In this document: piece after piece, positions 1 to 6,755 of the stretch | Position numbering within the stretch: the stretch's first letter is position 1 | How the letters are laid out: every line of letters starts with the position of its first letter | Source of the DNA: Bacillota bacterium | GTDB taxonomy: Bacteria > Bacillota > Clostridia > Saccharofermentanales > DTU023 | Length of the DNA: 15,943 bases | Assembly (NCBI GenBank): GCA_023388605.1 | Contig: JAEWFX010000035.1 | Location: 1 to 15,943, forward strand | Direction of reading: 5' to 3' | The notes under the pieces: generated by a model | Databases searched by the model: none | Seen by the model: only the letters and a program-made list of their open reading frames with translations | Told to the model about the DNA's origin: nothing | Translations under genes and position numbers: made by a program

Positions 1-1412
1 GAATGGAACAGATCTGCTTCCAAGAAGATCTGACCATCAGTAATGGAGATAACATTGGTCGGTATGTAAGCAGAAACATCTCCGTACTGAGTCTCGATGA
101 TGGGCAAAGCAGTCAGAGATCCGCCACCTCGTTCTTCACTCAATTGAGCTGCACGCTCCAAAAGACGTGAATGCAAATAGAAAACGTCGCCTGGATAAGC
201 TTCCCGTCCAGGCGGTCTCTGCAATAGCAAAGAGATCTCACGATAGGCGACAGCTTGTTTGCTGAGATCATCATAGACGATGAGTACATCCTTACCTTGA
301 TGCATAAAATACTCGCCTATAGAGCAACCAGTATAAGGCGCTATATATTGCATCGGTGTCGGGTCACCTGCCATCGCTGCGACTACTATGGTGTAAGACA
401 TTGCACCAGTCTGAACAAGCTTATGTACGATGGAGCGGACGCTAGCTTCTTTCTGACCTATAGCTACATAGATACAGATGACGTCCTTATCCTTTTGATT
501 GAGAATCGCATCGATACAGATAGAAGTTTTACCTGTCTGACGATCGCCGATGATCAATTCACGCTGTCCTTTGCCTATCGGCACCATGGAGTCGATAGCT
601 AAAATACCTGTAGCGAGCGGCCTAGTGACAGGCTGGCGGTGCATGATTTCGGGAGCAGGTTGTTCGATGGGACGGAAATTCTTAGTTTCTATGACACCAC
701 GTCCATCCAATGGATAACCTATGGAATTGACTACACGTCCAAGCAGAGAATCACCAACTGGGACTTCTAAAAGTCTACCTGTACGTACAACTTCATCTCC
801 CTGGCTGACACGAGTATAGTCGCCCATAATAACAACACCTACTCTGTCCATCTCTAACTTCATAACCATTCCATAGATGCCATGTGGGAATATAACAAGT
901 TCGTTGTACATGCAGTCTGACAAGCCGTCGACAAAGGCGACACCGTCGGAAACTGTCAATACATGTCCGATACGCAAGAATTCTAGCTGTGTCTCGTAAC
1001 TGGCGATAATTTTATTTAATTCAGAGATGATATCTGAGGTAGGCAATAATTCTATCTGTTCTTCGCTGTCACTCAGTTGTACATTCGCCCACTTCTCTTG
1101 TTCACTTTTATTCTCTTTTGAGAGTTCTAGCACACGCAATTGCTCACGTAGTACCTCTAAATTATGGCGAAAACTATTATCGACAATTAGGTCTCCGATA
1201 CGTACACGCATACCTGCGATCAATCTCTTGTCGACGATGTATTCTGGTTCACCGCGAAAATCAAATTTTTCTGCCAATAATTTACGCAGACGTGACTTCT
1301 GATGATCGCTGAGCTCACAGGAAGAGCGTACTAGAGATCGGCTCTGATCAGTATCAGCGATCAAACGCTGAATTTCAGAAGAATCAAGCTGTTTGCCTAG
1401 ATATTTCATCAT
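1..1412 (-). CDS. Fused ATP synthase delta (C-terminal domain only)-alpha subunit, 3' partial
   Basis: One open frame of 470 visible codons runs off the window at position 1. Residues about 26-92 match the C-terminal domain of F1 delta (OSCP), including MRVRIGD at 68-74 followed by a VDNS segment; this domain binds subunit b. The delta N-terminal six-helix domain (about 105 residues) is missing. Residues 93-121 are a charged linker. From residue 122 the alpha subunit begins with its usual N-terminal helix (LLPTSDIISELNK), beta-barrel, Walker A GDRQTGKT at 289-296 and the YDDLSKQA and SITDGQIF motifs. Walker A sits about 120 residues later than in E. coli alpha, as a fusion predicts. I checked that delta and alpha codons share one frame with no stop between them. 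Two tandem ATGs (1412, 1409) overlap the atpF stop, so translation is probably coupled. Alpha carries non-catalytic nucleotide sites of F1. The fusion is seen directly; its effect on assembly is inference. Confidence 0.93.
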   Translation of the reverse strand, partial: MMKYLGKQLDSSEIQRLIADTDQSRSLVRSSCELSDHQKSRLRKLLAEKFDFRGEPEYIVDKRLIAGMRVRIGDLIVDNSFRHNLEVLREQLRVLELSKENKSEQEKWANVQLSDSEEQIELLPTSDIISELNKIIASYETQLEFLRIGHVLTVSDGVAFVDGLSDCMYNELVIFPHGIYGMVMKLEMDRVGVVIMGDYTRVSQGDEVVRTGRLLEVPVGDSLLGRVVNSIGYPLDGRGVIETKNFRPIEQPAPEIMHRQPVTRPLATGILAIDSMVPIGKGQRELIIGDRQTGKTSICIDAILNQKDKDVICIYVAIGQKEASVRSIVHKLVQTGAMSYTIVVAAMAGDPTPMQYIAPYTGCSIGEYFMHQGKDVLIVYDDLSKQAVAYREISLLLQRPPGREAYPGDVFYLHSRLLERAAQLSEERGGGSLTALPIIETQYGDVSAYIPTNVISITDGQIFLEADLFH

Positions 1413-1981
1413 TCACCTTCAGCAGCTTCAACTTTAGCTGTCTCAGCTTGTGTAGCAGCCACCACATCCTCAGATTTATCGGGATGTGCTTGTACATCAG
1501 CATGTGAGAGCTCGTCTAAAAAATTATCTATCTGCTCCTGCTGTATAGTTTCTTTCTGACTGCTCTTCAACAAACGTTCGGCGATATTAGCAGATAAATC
1601 AACTATTTCTTTTTGGTGAGTGCGCAGATTGCGATCACGTTCAAGCATGAGATCTTCACGTGCTTTACGGCGTTGCTTAATGGCGATACTCTCCAATTGT
1701 TCCACCGCCTCAGCTTGTTTGTTCTTGAGCTCTTTATCTTTGGCAGTGATCATAGCACGCAGACGCTCTTGTTCCATATGTGTTTGATACTTAGTGTCAT
1801 CGAGCAGACGCTTTGCTTCAACTCGATCTTGTTCAGCATGCTTAAGTGCATCTTCCAATTTATTTTTACGAGCATCGATGATCTTTAAAACTGGTTTGAG
1901 CAAAAACCTCTGTAAAATGTAGACCACGATCAAAAAATTGATGACAATGAAGATAACAATCTTCAAATCTAATTCCATCAT
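1409..1981 (-). CDS. atpF: ATP synthase F0 subunit b
   Basis: This 190-residue protein is the peripheral-stalk subunit b of the F-type ATP synthase. One hydrophobic N-terminal membrane helix (residues about 6-27) is followed by a long, highly charged, probably coiled-coil helix that reaches up to F1. The family-typical end, DNFLDELS, lies near residue 160. A further tail of about 30 residues rich in Ala, Glu and Asp follows; most bacterial b subunits lack it. The start has two tandem ATGs (1981, 1978), with an AAGGAG ribosome binding site at about 1994-1999 that overlaps the atpE stop. The gene ends in an ATGA/TGATG overlap with the delta-alpha fusion, whose delta domain should bind the b C-terminus. 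Only one b gene is present, so a b homodimer is expected. Confidence 0.95.
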   Translation of the reverse strand: MMELDLKIVIFIVINFLIVVYILQRFLLKPVLKIIDARKNKLEDALKHAEQDRVEAKRLLDDTKYQTHMEQERLRAMITAKDKELKNKQAEAVEQLESIAIKQRRKAREDLMLERDRNLRTHQKEIVDLSANIAERLLKSSQKETIQQEQIDNFLDELSHADVQAHPDKSEDVVAATQAETAKVEAAEGE

Positions 1982-1997
1982 AATGAGTGATTACTCC

Positions 1998-2225
1998 TTA
2001 TGCAGCGCGGGATAAAATCAAGAACGAAATCAAAAGTGCATAAATTGCCAGAGCCTCGATAAAACCGAGTGACATAATCAATAGAGTTCTGATATCGTTA
2101 GTCTTCTCAGGTTGTCTAGAAATAGCATCAAATGCTTTACCCGCAGCAATACCTTGACCGATACCTGTACCGATTGTTGCCACCGAAATAGCTATTGCTG
2201 CTGCAATTCCCCAAATTGGATTCAT
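1998..2225 (-). CDS. atpE: ATP synthase F0 subunit c
   Basis: This 75-residue hairpin of two membrane helices forms the rotor ring. Helix 1 carries the Gly-rich packing motif GTGIGQG (19-25), the polar loop has RQP (37-39), and helix 2 carries the ion-binding carboxylate Glu57 in GFIEALAIY. Gln24 and Tyr62 resemble the Na+-binding type of ring, but the Ser-Thr pair that follows the Glu in Na+ rings is Ala-Leu here, which argues for protons; this is an inference. The ribosome binding site is AGAGG, in the sequence AGAGGTATATATG. The gene lies 17 bp after atpB and 16 bp before atpF in the same operon. Confidence 0.95.
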   Translation of the reverse strand: MNPIWGIAAAIAISVATIGTGIGQGIAAGKAFDAISRQPEKTNDIRTLLIMSLGFIEALAIYALLISFLILSRAA

Positions 2226-2242
2226 ATATACCTCTTTCTCAA

Positions 2243-2956
2243 TTAAATATCTTCACCATGTAAGGTAGCAGTGCTGATATAAATTGCTGATAAAATCGTA
2301 AATACGCCCGCCTGCAAGACGCCGAAAAACAACGAAATAAAATAGAATGGTAATGGTGCTAAGTACGGAAACATATTACTAACTGTCGCCAAAATCATCT
2401 CATCGGCAAACACGCTGCCATATAAACGCAAGGTCAGCGACAACGGTTTGACAATCTCATCTAGTATATTTAGCGGCAACATTAATATTGATGGTTCTAT
2501 CATCTCCTTGAGATATCCACGGACTCCTTTAGTACGGATACCATAGAAGATCATGGAGCCGAACGAAACCAATGCCAATCCCAATGTGACACTCACACTG
2601 GTAGTCGGAGATTGCAAACCTGGCAATATTCCCACCATCGGAATAAGTCCAGAAAGATTACACATCACTATGAAGATAAAGAAACTAGCAAGCAGTGGGA
2701 AATAGCGTCTGGCACGCTTTTCTTCGCCGAAAATAGAGGTGAGAAAATTTAACAGTCCCAACACTATGGTCTCGGCTAAAACCTGTCGTTTATTCTTAGC
2801 TTCGATCTGAAGATTACTAGTCAATACCAAACAAAAAATAGCTAGTATCGACATCAATAACCATGAAGTGATAACAACTGCGGGGATCTCTATTAAGCCT
2901 AGATCTAAGCCTGGAACAGCATGTAGAAAATAAAGATTCATCACAGTTTTCATCAT
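2243..2956 (-). CDS. atpB: ATP synthase F0 subunit a
   Basis: This 237-residue multi-spanning membrane protein forms the half-channels for ion flow against the c-ring. About five to six hydrophobic segments are visible. The essential arginine is Arg177 in SLTLRLYG, and Gln215 (VLQAG) matches E. coli Gln252. Two positions near the arginine differ from the usual RLFGN..AGE signature: Ser181 stands for Asn and Asp185 for Gly (E. coli Gly218). The start at 2956 has two tandem ATGs preceded by GAGGAG at 2965-2970 with 8-nt spacing. It is the first gene of the atp operon seen here; no atpI precedes it, and the tRNA terminator lies about 95 bp upstream. Confidence 0.95.
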   Translation of the reverse strand: MMKTVMNLYFLHAVPGLDLGLIEIPAVVITSWLLMSILAIFCLVLTSNLQIEAKNKRQVLAETIVLGLLNFLTSIFGEEKRARRYFPLLASFFIFIVMCNLSGLIPMVGILPGLQSPTTSVSVTLGLALVSFGSMIFYGIRTKGVRGYLKEMIEPSILMLPLNILDEIVKPLSLTLRLYGSVFADEMILATVSNMFPYLAPLPFYFISLFFGVLQAGVFTILSAIYISTATLHGEDI

Positions 2957-2978
2957 TAAGGTAACTCCTCTGCGTATA

Positions 2979-3006
2979 ATCTTAATACTCTATATCTAGA
3001 TTACAA
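2979..3006 (-). promoter_or_regulatory. Weak candidate promoter of the atp operon
   Basis: In the AT-rich gap between the tRNA terminator and atpB, TTGTAA (3001-3006) and TAAGAT (2979-2984) are 16 bp apart. Each hexamer matches consensus at four of six positions. Transcription from it would start about 15 bases before the GAGGAG ribosome binding site. The surrounding sequence is so AT-rich that other pairs are possible. Confidence 0.25.
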
Positions 3007-3050
3007 GTACAAAAATAATAAACTATATCAATTATTTTTGTAGATTACGC

Positions 3051-3091
3051 ACAAAACAAAAAAGTTCAGGCTTCAGTGAAGCCCGAACTTT
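3051..3091 (-). terminator. Intrinsic terminator of the tRNA operon
   Basis: Read on the minus strand, positions 3091 to 3061 form a 14-bp stem (one G-U pair between 3084 and 3068) with a 3-nt loop, followed directly by a T-rich run TTTTTTGTTTTG. The first base overlaps the encoded CCA end of tRNA-Lys. It ends the His-Gln-Lys transcript and separates it from the atp operon. Confidence 0.9.
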
Positions 3092-3166
3092 GGTGATCCG
3101 CTGGGGATTCGAACCCCAGACCCCCTGATTAAAAGTCAGATGCTCTACCAACTGAGCTAGCGGATC
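3091..3166 (-). tRNA. tRNA-Lys (anticodon UUU)
   Basis: The minus strand folds into a full cloverleaf: acceptor GATCCGC/GCGGATC, D arm GCTC..GAGC, anticodon stem TCTGA/TCAGG with loop CTTTTAA (anticodon TTT), and T arm TGGGG TTCGAAT CCCCA. The discriminator is A at 3094 and the CCA end is encoded at 3091-3093. It is the last gene of a three-tRNA operon. Confidence 0.97.
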
Positions 3167-3170
3167 ATAT

Positions 3171-3245
3171 TGGCTGGGGTGGCAGGATTCGAACCTACGC
3201 ATGCCAGAGTCAAAGTCTGGTGCCTTACCGCTTGGCGACACCCCA
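3171..3245 (-). tRNA. tRNA-Gln (anticodon UUG)
   Basis: The cloverleaf has acceptor TGGGGTG/CACCCCA, D arm GCC..GGC, anticodon stem CCAGA/TCTGG with loop CTTTGAC (anticodon TTG), and T arm GTAGG TTCGAAT CCTGC. The weak U1-A72 first pair and the G73 discriminator are typical of tRNA-Gln. CCA is encoded at 3171-3173. Only 4 bp separate it from tRNA-Lys. Confidence 0.97.
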
Positions 3246-3260
3246 GTGTCTTTCAGAAAG

Positions 3261-3338
3261 TGGGGTGGAATATGGGATTCGAACCCACGGTCTCCAGAGC
3301 CACAATCTGGCGCTTTAACCAACTAAGCTAATTCCACC
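3261..3338 (-). tRNA. tRNA-His (anticodon GUG)
   Basis: The acceptor stem GTGGAAT/ATTCCAC, the anticodon stem CCAGA/TCTGG with loop TTGTGGC (anticodon GTG) and T arm GTGGG TTCGAAT CCCAT form a cloverleaf. An encoded G at 3338 can serve as the tRNA-His-specific G-1 opposite C73 (3264). CCA is encoded at 3261-3263. It is the first gene after the promoter, with a leader of roughly 45 nt that contains a small TCCAA-AAGG-TTGGA hairpin. Confidence 0.97.
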
Positions 3339-3388
3339 ACGCCCGTTGTGCGCTGCACTCCAACCTTTTGGAATTGAGCACAAGTCGC

Positions 3389-3418
3389 ATTATATATTTT
3401 TGACAATATCGTTGTCAA
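3389..3418 (-). promoter_or_regulatory. Near-consensus promoter of the His-Gln-Lys tRNA operon
   Basis: TTGACA (3413-3418) and TATAAT (3389-3394) are separated by 18 bp, both perfect hexamers. The bases after the -10 are GCGAC, a GC-rich discriminator as seen at growth-rate-controlled stable RNA promoters. The -35 lies inside a perfect 7-5-7 inverted repeat (3400-3418). Confidence 0.88.
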
Positions 3419-3484
3419 CTTAATTTTATAGAGCTTAAAACATATACTTTTCTCGGCCTGGTAGCATGTATGCAGCTCAAGTTT

Positions 3485-4039
3485 TTAACTAAGTTGTTTA
3501 CGATAAAAATAAATCGTAGTATTGCCGTATTGATTTCTTCTATCTAGATTGAGCCCTGGCACTAAGACTTCTGTATCTTTACTCCTAGCTTCTAGCAACA
3601 TTATGCCTTCTTCTGCTAACAAATCTGACAATTTTTCCAGAACTGAATGATGTAAGATAGTATTTTCTAGATCATCCCAAGGTGGGTCACAATAGATGAT
3701 GTCAAAACTTCTACCCTGCTCTAAAAGCTTAGCGATCGCTACTTGATCACGGGTGCGGTAAGTCTCTATTGCCAGACCAGAACGCCTAACATTTTGCTTG
3801 AGATAGCGAAAAGCCACGGCATCACTTTCGACCATGACTACTTCTGCTCCACGACTGGCAGCTTCAAGCCCCATCTGTCCGCTACCGGCATACAGGTCTA
3901 AAAATCTAGCACCGTCAATCAACATCTGCAGGCTAGAAAAGACTGCTTCCTTGACTCTCTCACCAGTAGGCCTGGTATGTTTGCCCGGAGGCATTTCCAC
4001 TTTACTGTTACGTGATCTGCCACTGATTATACGAGCCAT
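3485..4039 (-). CDS. rsmD: 16S rRNA m2G966 methyltransferase RsmD
   Basis: The predicted 184-residue protein methylates the N2 of G966 in 16S rRNA using S-adenosylmethionine, during 30S assembly. It begins MARIISG, has RPTGERVKEAVFSSL near 23-37, the SAM-binding motif LDLYAGSGQMGLEA at 48-61 and the catalytic-type DPPW at 118-121. Length and motif order fit the family. I chose ATG at 4039, which overlaps the sufU stop by one base (TGATG); a TTG one codon upstream is less likely. There is no strong ribosome binding site, so coupling to sufU is likely. It is the last gene of the suf operon, and I see no clear terminator between it and the tRNA promoter. Its function is unrelated to Fe-S assembly, so this looks like transcriptional convenience. 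Confidence 0.93.
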   Translation of the reverse strand: MARIISGRSRNSKVEMPPGKHTRPTGERVKEAVFSSLQMLIDGARFLDLYAGSGQMGLEAASRGAEVVMVESDAVAFRYLKQNVRRSGLAIETYRTRDQVAIAKLLEQGRSFDIIYCDPPWDDLENTILHHSVLEKLSDLLAEEGIMLLEARSKDTEVLVPGLNLDRRNQYGNTTIYFYRKQLS

Positions 4040-4500
4040 CAATCTATCTCGTCTTCGATAGCATCATCGATATCTTCTTCACCTAGTAAATTCAGGGCTG
4101 TGTGCCATGCAAGTACTGCACACTTAACGCGTGCAGGCATGTGGGATATGTCCTGCATTGCCATGGCATCTCCAAGCTCTTCTTCGGTTTTTGCGTCTAC
4201 TTCACCCTCGCGGATTAAACGCAAAAATGATCTGAGTAACTTTTTGGCTTCTGCAGTTGTTTTACCGATCAAAAGACCCGACATAATGGATGCTGAAGCT
4301 TGAGAGATGGCGCATCCAACACCCGTGAAAGCACAGTCTGCGATCACATCGTTCTCTACTTTTAGATGCAGAGATAATTCATCACCACAAGAAGGATTTT
4401 TCCCTTCACCGCTATGAGTGTGATCGGGAATTTCATGACGATGTTCAGGATTTTTACTCTCTTCCAGAACTAATTGCTTATATAGAGCATCTAAATCCAT
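4039..4500 (-). CDS. sufU: Zn-dependent sulfurtransferase SufU
   Basis: This 153-residue IscU-fold protein accepts persulfide sulfur from SufS and passes it to the SufBCD scaffold. The zinc ligands of SufU proteins are present: Cys38 and Asp40 in NPSCGDE, Cys63 in GVGCAIS and Cys127 in RVKCAVL. The stretch between the second and third conserved blocks is the longer SufU version and not the shorter IscU version. The segment before the first cysteine (19-34) holds four histidines. The start ATG has the ribosome binding site GAGG in TGAGGTATATATG and lies 7 bp after sufS. The direct neighbour sufS is its expected partner. Confidence 0.95.
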   Translation of the reverse strand: MDLDALYKQLVLEESKNPEHRHEIPDHTHSGEGKNPSCGDELSLHLKVENDVIADCAFTGVGCAISQASASIMSGLLIGKTTAEAKKLLRSFLRLIREGEVDAKTEEELGDAMAMQDISHMPARVKCAVLAWHTALNLLGEEDIDDAIEDEID

Positions 4501-4507
4501 ATATACC

Positions 4508-5743
4508 TCAGCTAAGACCCATTACTTTGCTAACTTCTGGCAGCTTACTCAAGAAATAGTTAACTTCTTCTTCTGTATTATAGAAACTAAAGCTAGCACG
4601 ACAAGTTGAATTGATGCCCCAACGTTGATGTAGAGGCTCTGCACAATGGTGACCTGAACGTACGGCTATGCCAAAACTGTTCAATATACTAGCGATATCG
4701 TGAGAGTGTACGCCTTCGATAGTAAAAGGTAGTACTGCTCCTACTACATCACTTTCTACAGCATAGGTTTTGAGATACGGAATTTTCTTAACTTCAGCAG
4801 TAGCGAATTTTACCAGATGTTGCTCGTACGCATCTATCTCTTCTAAACCGACAGATTGCATATATTCGATAGCTGCAGTCAAAGAAGCTGCTGCTCCGAC
4901 ATTCATTGTACCAGCTTCAAAGCGGCTAGCTGGCGGCATAAAGGTAGCTGACTGTTCACATACATGCTCAATCATATCTCCACCGAGCAAGAAAGGTCTG
5001 ATCTGATCTAATTTGTCGTACTTGCCCCACAAAACTCCCAACCCCATGGCAGCATACATCTTATGTGCTGAAAAAACAGCGAAATCACAGTTGAGCGAAC
5101 GTACATCGACATGAGAATGAGGAACTAATTGTGAGAGATCTGCAATAGTGACTATACCCTTGCTGCTAGCATGAGCAAAAATCTCTGCCAATGCCGGACG
5201 AGTTCCAGTTACATTGGAGCAGGCCGTCAGAGACAAAATCTTCGTCTTGTCGGTAATAGCTGCATAAACATCTTCTGGTACTAGTTCATTGCGTTCATTG
5301 ATGTATACATACTTCAGCTTAGCCCCAGTTTGTTGACAGACATATTGCCAGGGCAGGATATTTGCATGATGTTCGAGAATGGAGATCAAGATCTCATCAC
5401 CGGCCTGAAGAGTGTTCATCGCCATCGCATAAGCCAGTAAATTGAGAGATTCAGTGGCATTACGAGTGAACACGATCTCCTTGGCTCGGTAGGCATGGAT
5501 AAAACGTGCCACCTGCATACGAGCATCTTCGTAGGTTTGAGTAGCAGCATCAGCTAGCAGATGGGCACCTCGATGCGGATTAGCGTTTTGGAAAGCATAA
5601 TACTCAGCTATTCTATCGATTACTTGCTGCGGCTTTTGAGTAGTAGCTCCATTGTCGAAATATACTAAACTCCTACCTGCTTGCTGTATCTGCAGATAGG
5701 GGAAATCCTCTCGAATCTCTCTGACTTGTTGTTGAGTGAGCAT
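4508..5743 (-). CDS. sufS: Cysteine desulfurase SufS
   Basis: This 411-residue class-V PLP enzyme converts cysteine to alanine and forms a persulfide on its active-site cysteine. The Schiff-base lysine is Lys228 in SAHKMY. The catalytic cysteine is Cys367 in RSGHHCAEP, where the short loop is typical of group II (SufS) enzymes. His125 in LEHHAN stacks on PLP, and Asp202 and Gln205 (ADLSQ) occupy the cofactor-binding positions usually written DGAQ. The C-terminal RASFSFYNT motif is present. The start has a strong AAGGAGG site. It lies between sufD (16 bp) and sufU (7 bp), and all needed catalytic residues are intact. Confidence 0.96.
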   Translation of the reverse strand: MLTQQQVREIREDFPYLQIQQAGRSLVYFDNGATTQKPQQVIDRIAEYYAFQNANPHRGAHLLADAATQTYEDARMQVARFIHAYRAKEIVFTRNATESLNLLAYAMAMNTLQAGDEILISILEHHANILPWQYVCQQTGAKLKYVYINERNELVPEDVYAAITDKTKILSLTACSNVTGTRPALAEIFAHASSKGIVTIADLSQLVPHSHVDVRSLNCDFAVFSAHKMYAAMGLGVLWGKYDKLDQIRPFLLGGDMIEHVCEQSATFMPPASRFEAGTMNVGAAASLTAAIEYMQSVGLEEIDAYEQHLVKFATAEVKKIPYLKTYAVESDVVGAVLPFTIEGVHSHDIASILNSFGIAVRSGHHCAEPLHQRWGINSTCRASFSFYNTEEEVNYFLSKLPEVSKVMGLS

Positions 5744-5759
5744 CTTTCCCCTCCTTAAT

Positions 5760-6746
5760 CTAGGCTTCGTCTAATTTACTTAAAATATCACCTAAGACAG
5801 CATCTTTCAGTTCGCTGTTAGGCAATAAATCCAAAACATTGGTGAAGCGTGATGCAATGATCAGTTTGTTGGCTTCATGACGTGAAAAACCACGGCTCAT
5901 CACATAGAAAACCATATTGGGATCCAGACGACCTGCTGAAGCTGCGTGGTTACCTTCAACATTATCTTCGGTACAGAGCAAGAGCGGGATAGCGATATTG
6001 CTGACAGTATCGTCTAACATCGTCACATATTCACTCTCAGAACCTGATGATCCAGAGGATCCTCGGCGGAAATCAATGGTACCACGGAAGACTTTTTTAG
6101 CGTAATCCTTGAGAGCACCATTTACCAACAAATTACTCTGACAGAGTATGCCGTGATGAATCAAATTATAATTGTAATCATATCTTTCTTGATTGCGGCC
6201 AAAATAAATTCCTTGACAATCAAAAGTAGATCGTTCCTGCATATCTGATTGCAAATCCAAGCCATGAGTAGCGGCACCACTATCGGCAATTATCATGCGT
6301 ACTTCAGATAACTCCTGACAGTTGACCTTTATCTTACAACGACTATGCGAATGTTCACCCAGACGCTGAACTAAGAAGATAGTCAGATGCGAACTAGGCT
6401 CAGCATCAATTTCGATTTCACTGTAACGCAGGTAGCTGTCTTGACCATCGTCCTCATAGTTGAGAATCATTTCACCCACTGCACCCTCGGCAACTTTGAT
6501 CGATAATTTTTCATTGATCTCAGGTTGCTCAGCTGTCATGCGATAGCGATGATCATATACATATTTATCACCAGCAGTAATCAAGAAACTCTTAGTCTCT
6601 AGTTCTGTATTTAAATCTAGCTTCGGCAACGAATTGCGATTGACTTTAGCGTGCGAAAAAGTCGCAACTGGCACGATATTCTCGGTGTTGGCGGCAGTAT
6701 ACGGGACTGTACCAACAGCTAGTGTAGCTTGTTTTAAGTCTGACAT
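5760..6746 (-). CDS. sufD: Fe-S cluster assembly scaffold protein SufD
   Basis: SufD pairs with SufB and SufC in the SufBC2D scaffold, where clusters are built at the SufB-SufD interface. This 328-residue protein has the SufBD beta-helix region (about 80-270) with RGTIDFRRGSSGS near 221-233 and the conserved interface histidine His267 in VEGNHAAS, matching E. coli His360. The C-terminal helix with VMSRGFSRHEA follows. It is about 100 residues shorter than many SufD proteins, mainly at the N-terminus, but the conserved core is complete. The start is supported by AAGGAGG just upstream, overlapping the sufB stop. SufB and SufD share a fold; the order after sufC-sufB and the short N-terminus favour SufD. 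Confidence 0.92.
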   Translation of the reverse strand: MSDLKQATLAVGTVPYTAANTENIVPVATFSHAKVNRNSLPKLDLNTELETKSFLITAGDKYVYDHRYRMTAEQPEINEKLSIKVAEGAVGEMILNYEDDGQDSYLRYSEIEIDAEPSSHLTIFLVQRLGEHSHSRCKIKVNCQELSEVRMIIADSGAATHGLDLQSDMQERSTFDCQGIYFGRNQERYDYNYNLIHHGILCQSNLLVNGALKDYAKKVFRGTIDFRRGSSGSSGSESEYVTMLDDTVSNIAIPLLLCTEDNVEGNHAASAGRLDPNMVFYVMSRGFSRHEANKLIIASRFTNVLDLLPNSELKDAVLGDILSKLDEA

Positions 6747-6755
6747 ATCTCCTCC

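Noticed and set aside
255..602. Plus-strand open frame of 115 codons opposite the alpha subunit
   Set aside because: It is antisense to strongly conserved alpha codons, has no ribosome binding site and resembles no protein.
1030..1140. A sequencing frameshift or lost stop as the cause of the delta-alpha fusion
   Set aside because: Delta and alpha codons are in the same frame and the linker reads as sensible charged protein. A single indel could not also explain the missing delta N-terminal domain. Only read data can fully exclude an error.
1027..1312. Two overlapping plus-strand frames opposite the delta region
   Set aside because: The minus-strand reading shows delta and alpha motifs in one frame; these are shadows.
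3032..3322. Minus-strand open frame of 96 codons across the tRNA cluster
   Set aside because: It is made entirely of three tRNA genes and their terminator; the peptide is the known artefact of translating tRNA sequence.
3400..3432. Plus-strand promoter from the other arm of the tRNA promoter dyad (TTGACA at 3400)
   Set aside because: No acceptable -10 follows at 16-18 bp and there is no plus-strand gene downstream for over 5 kb.
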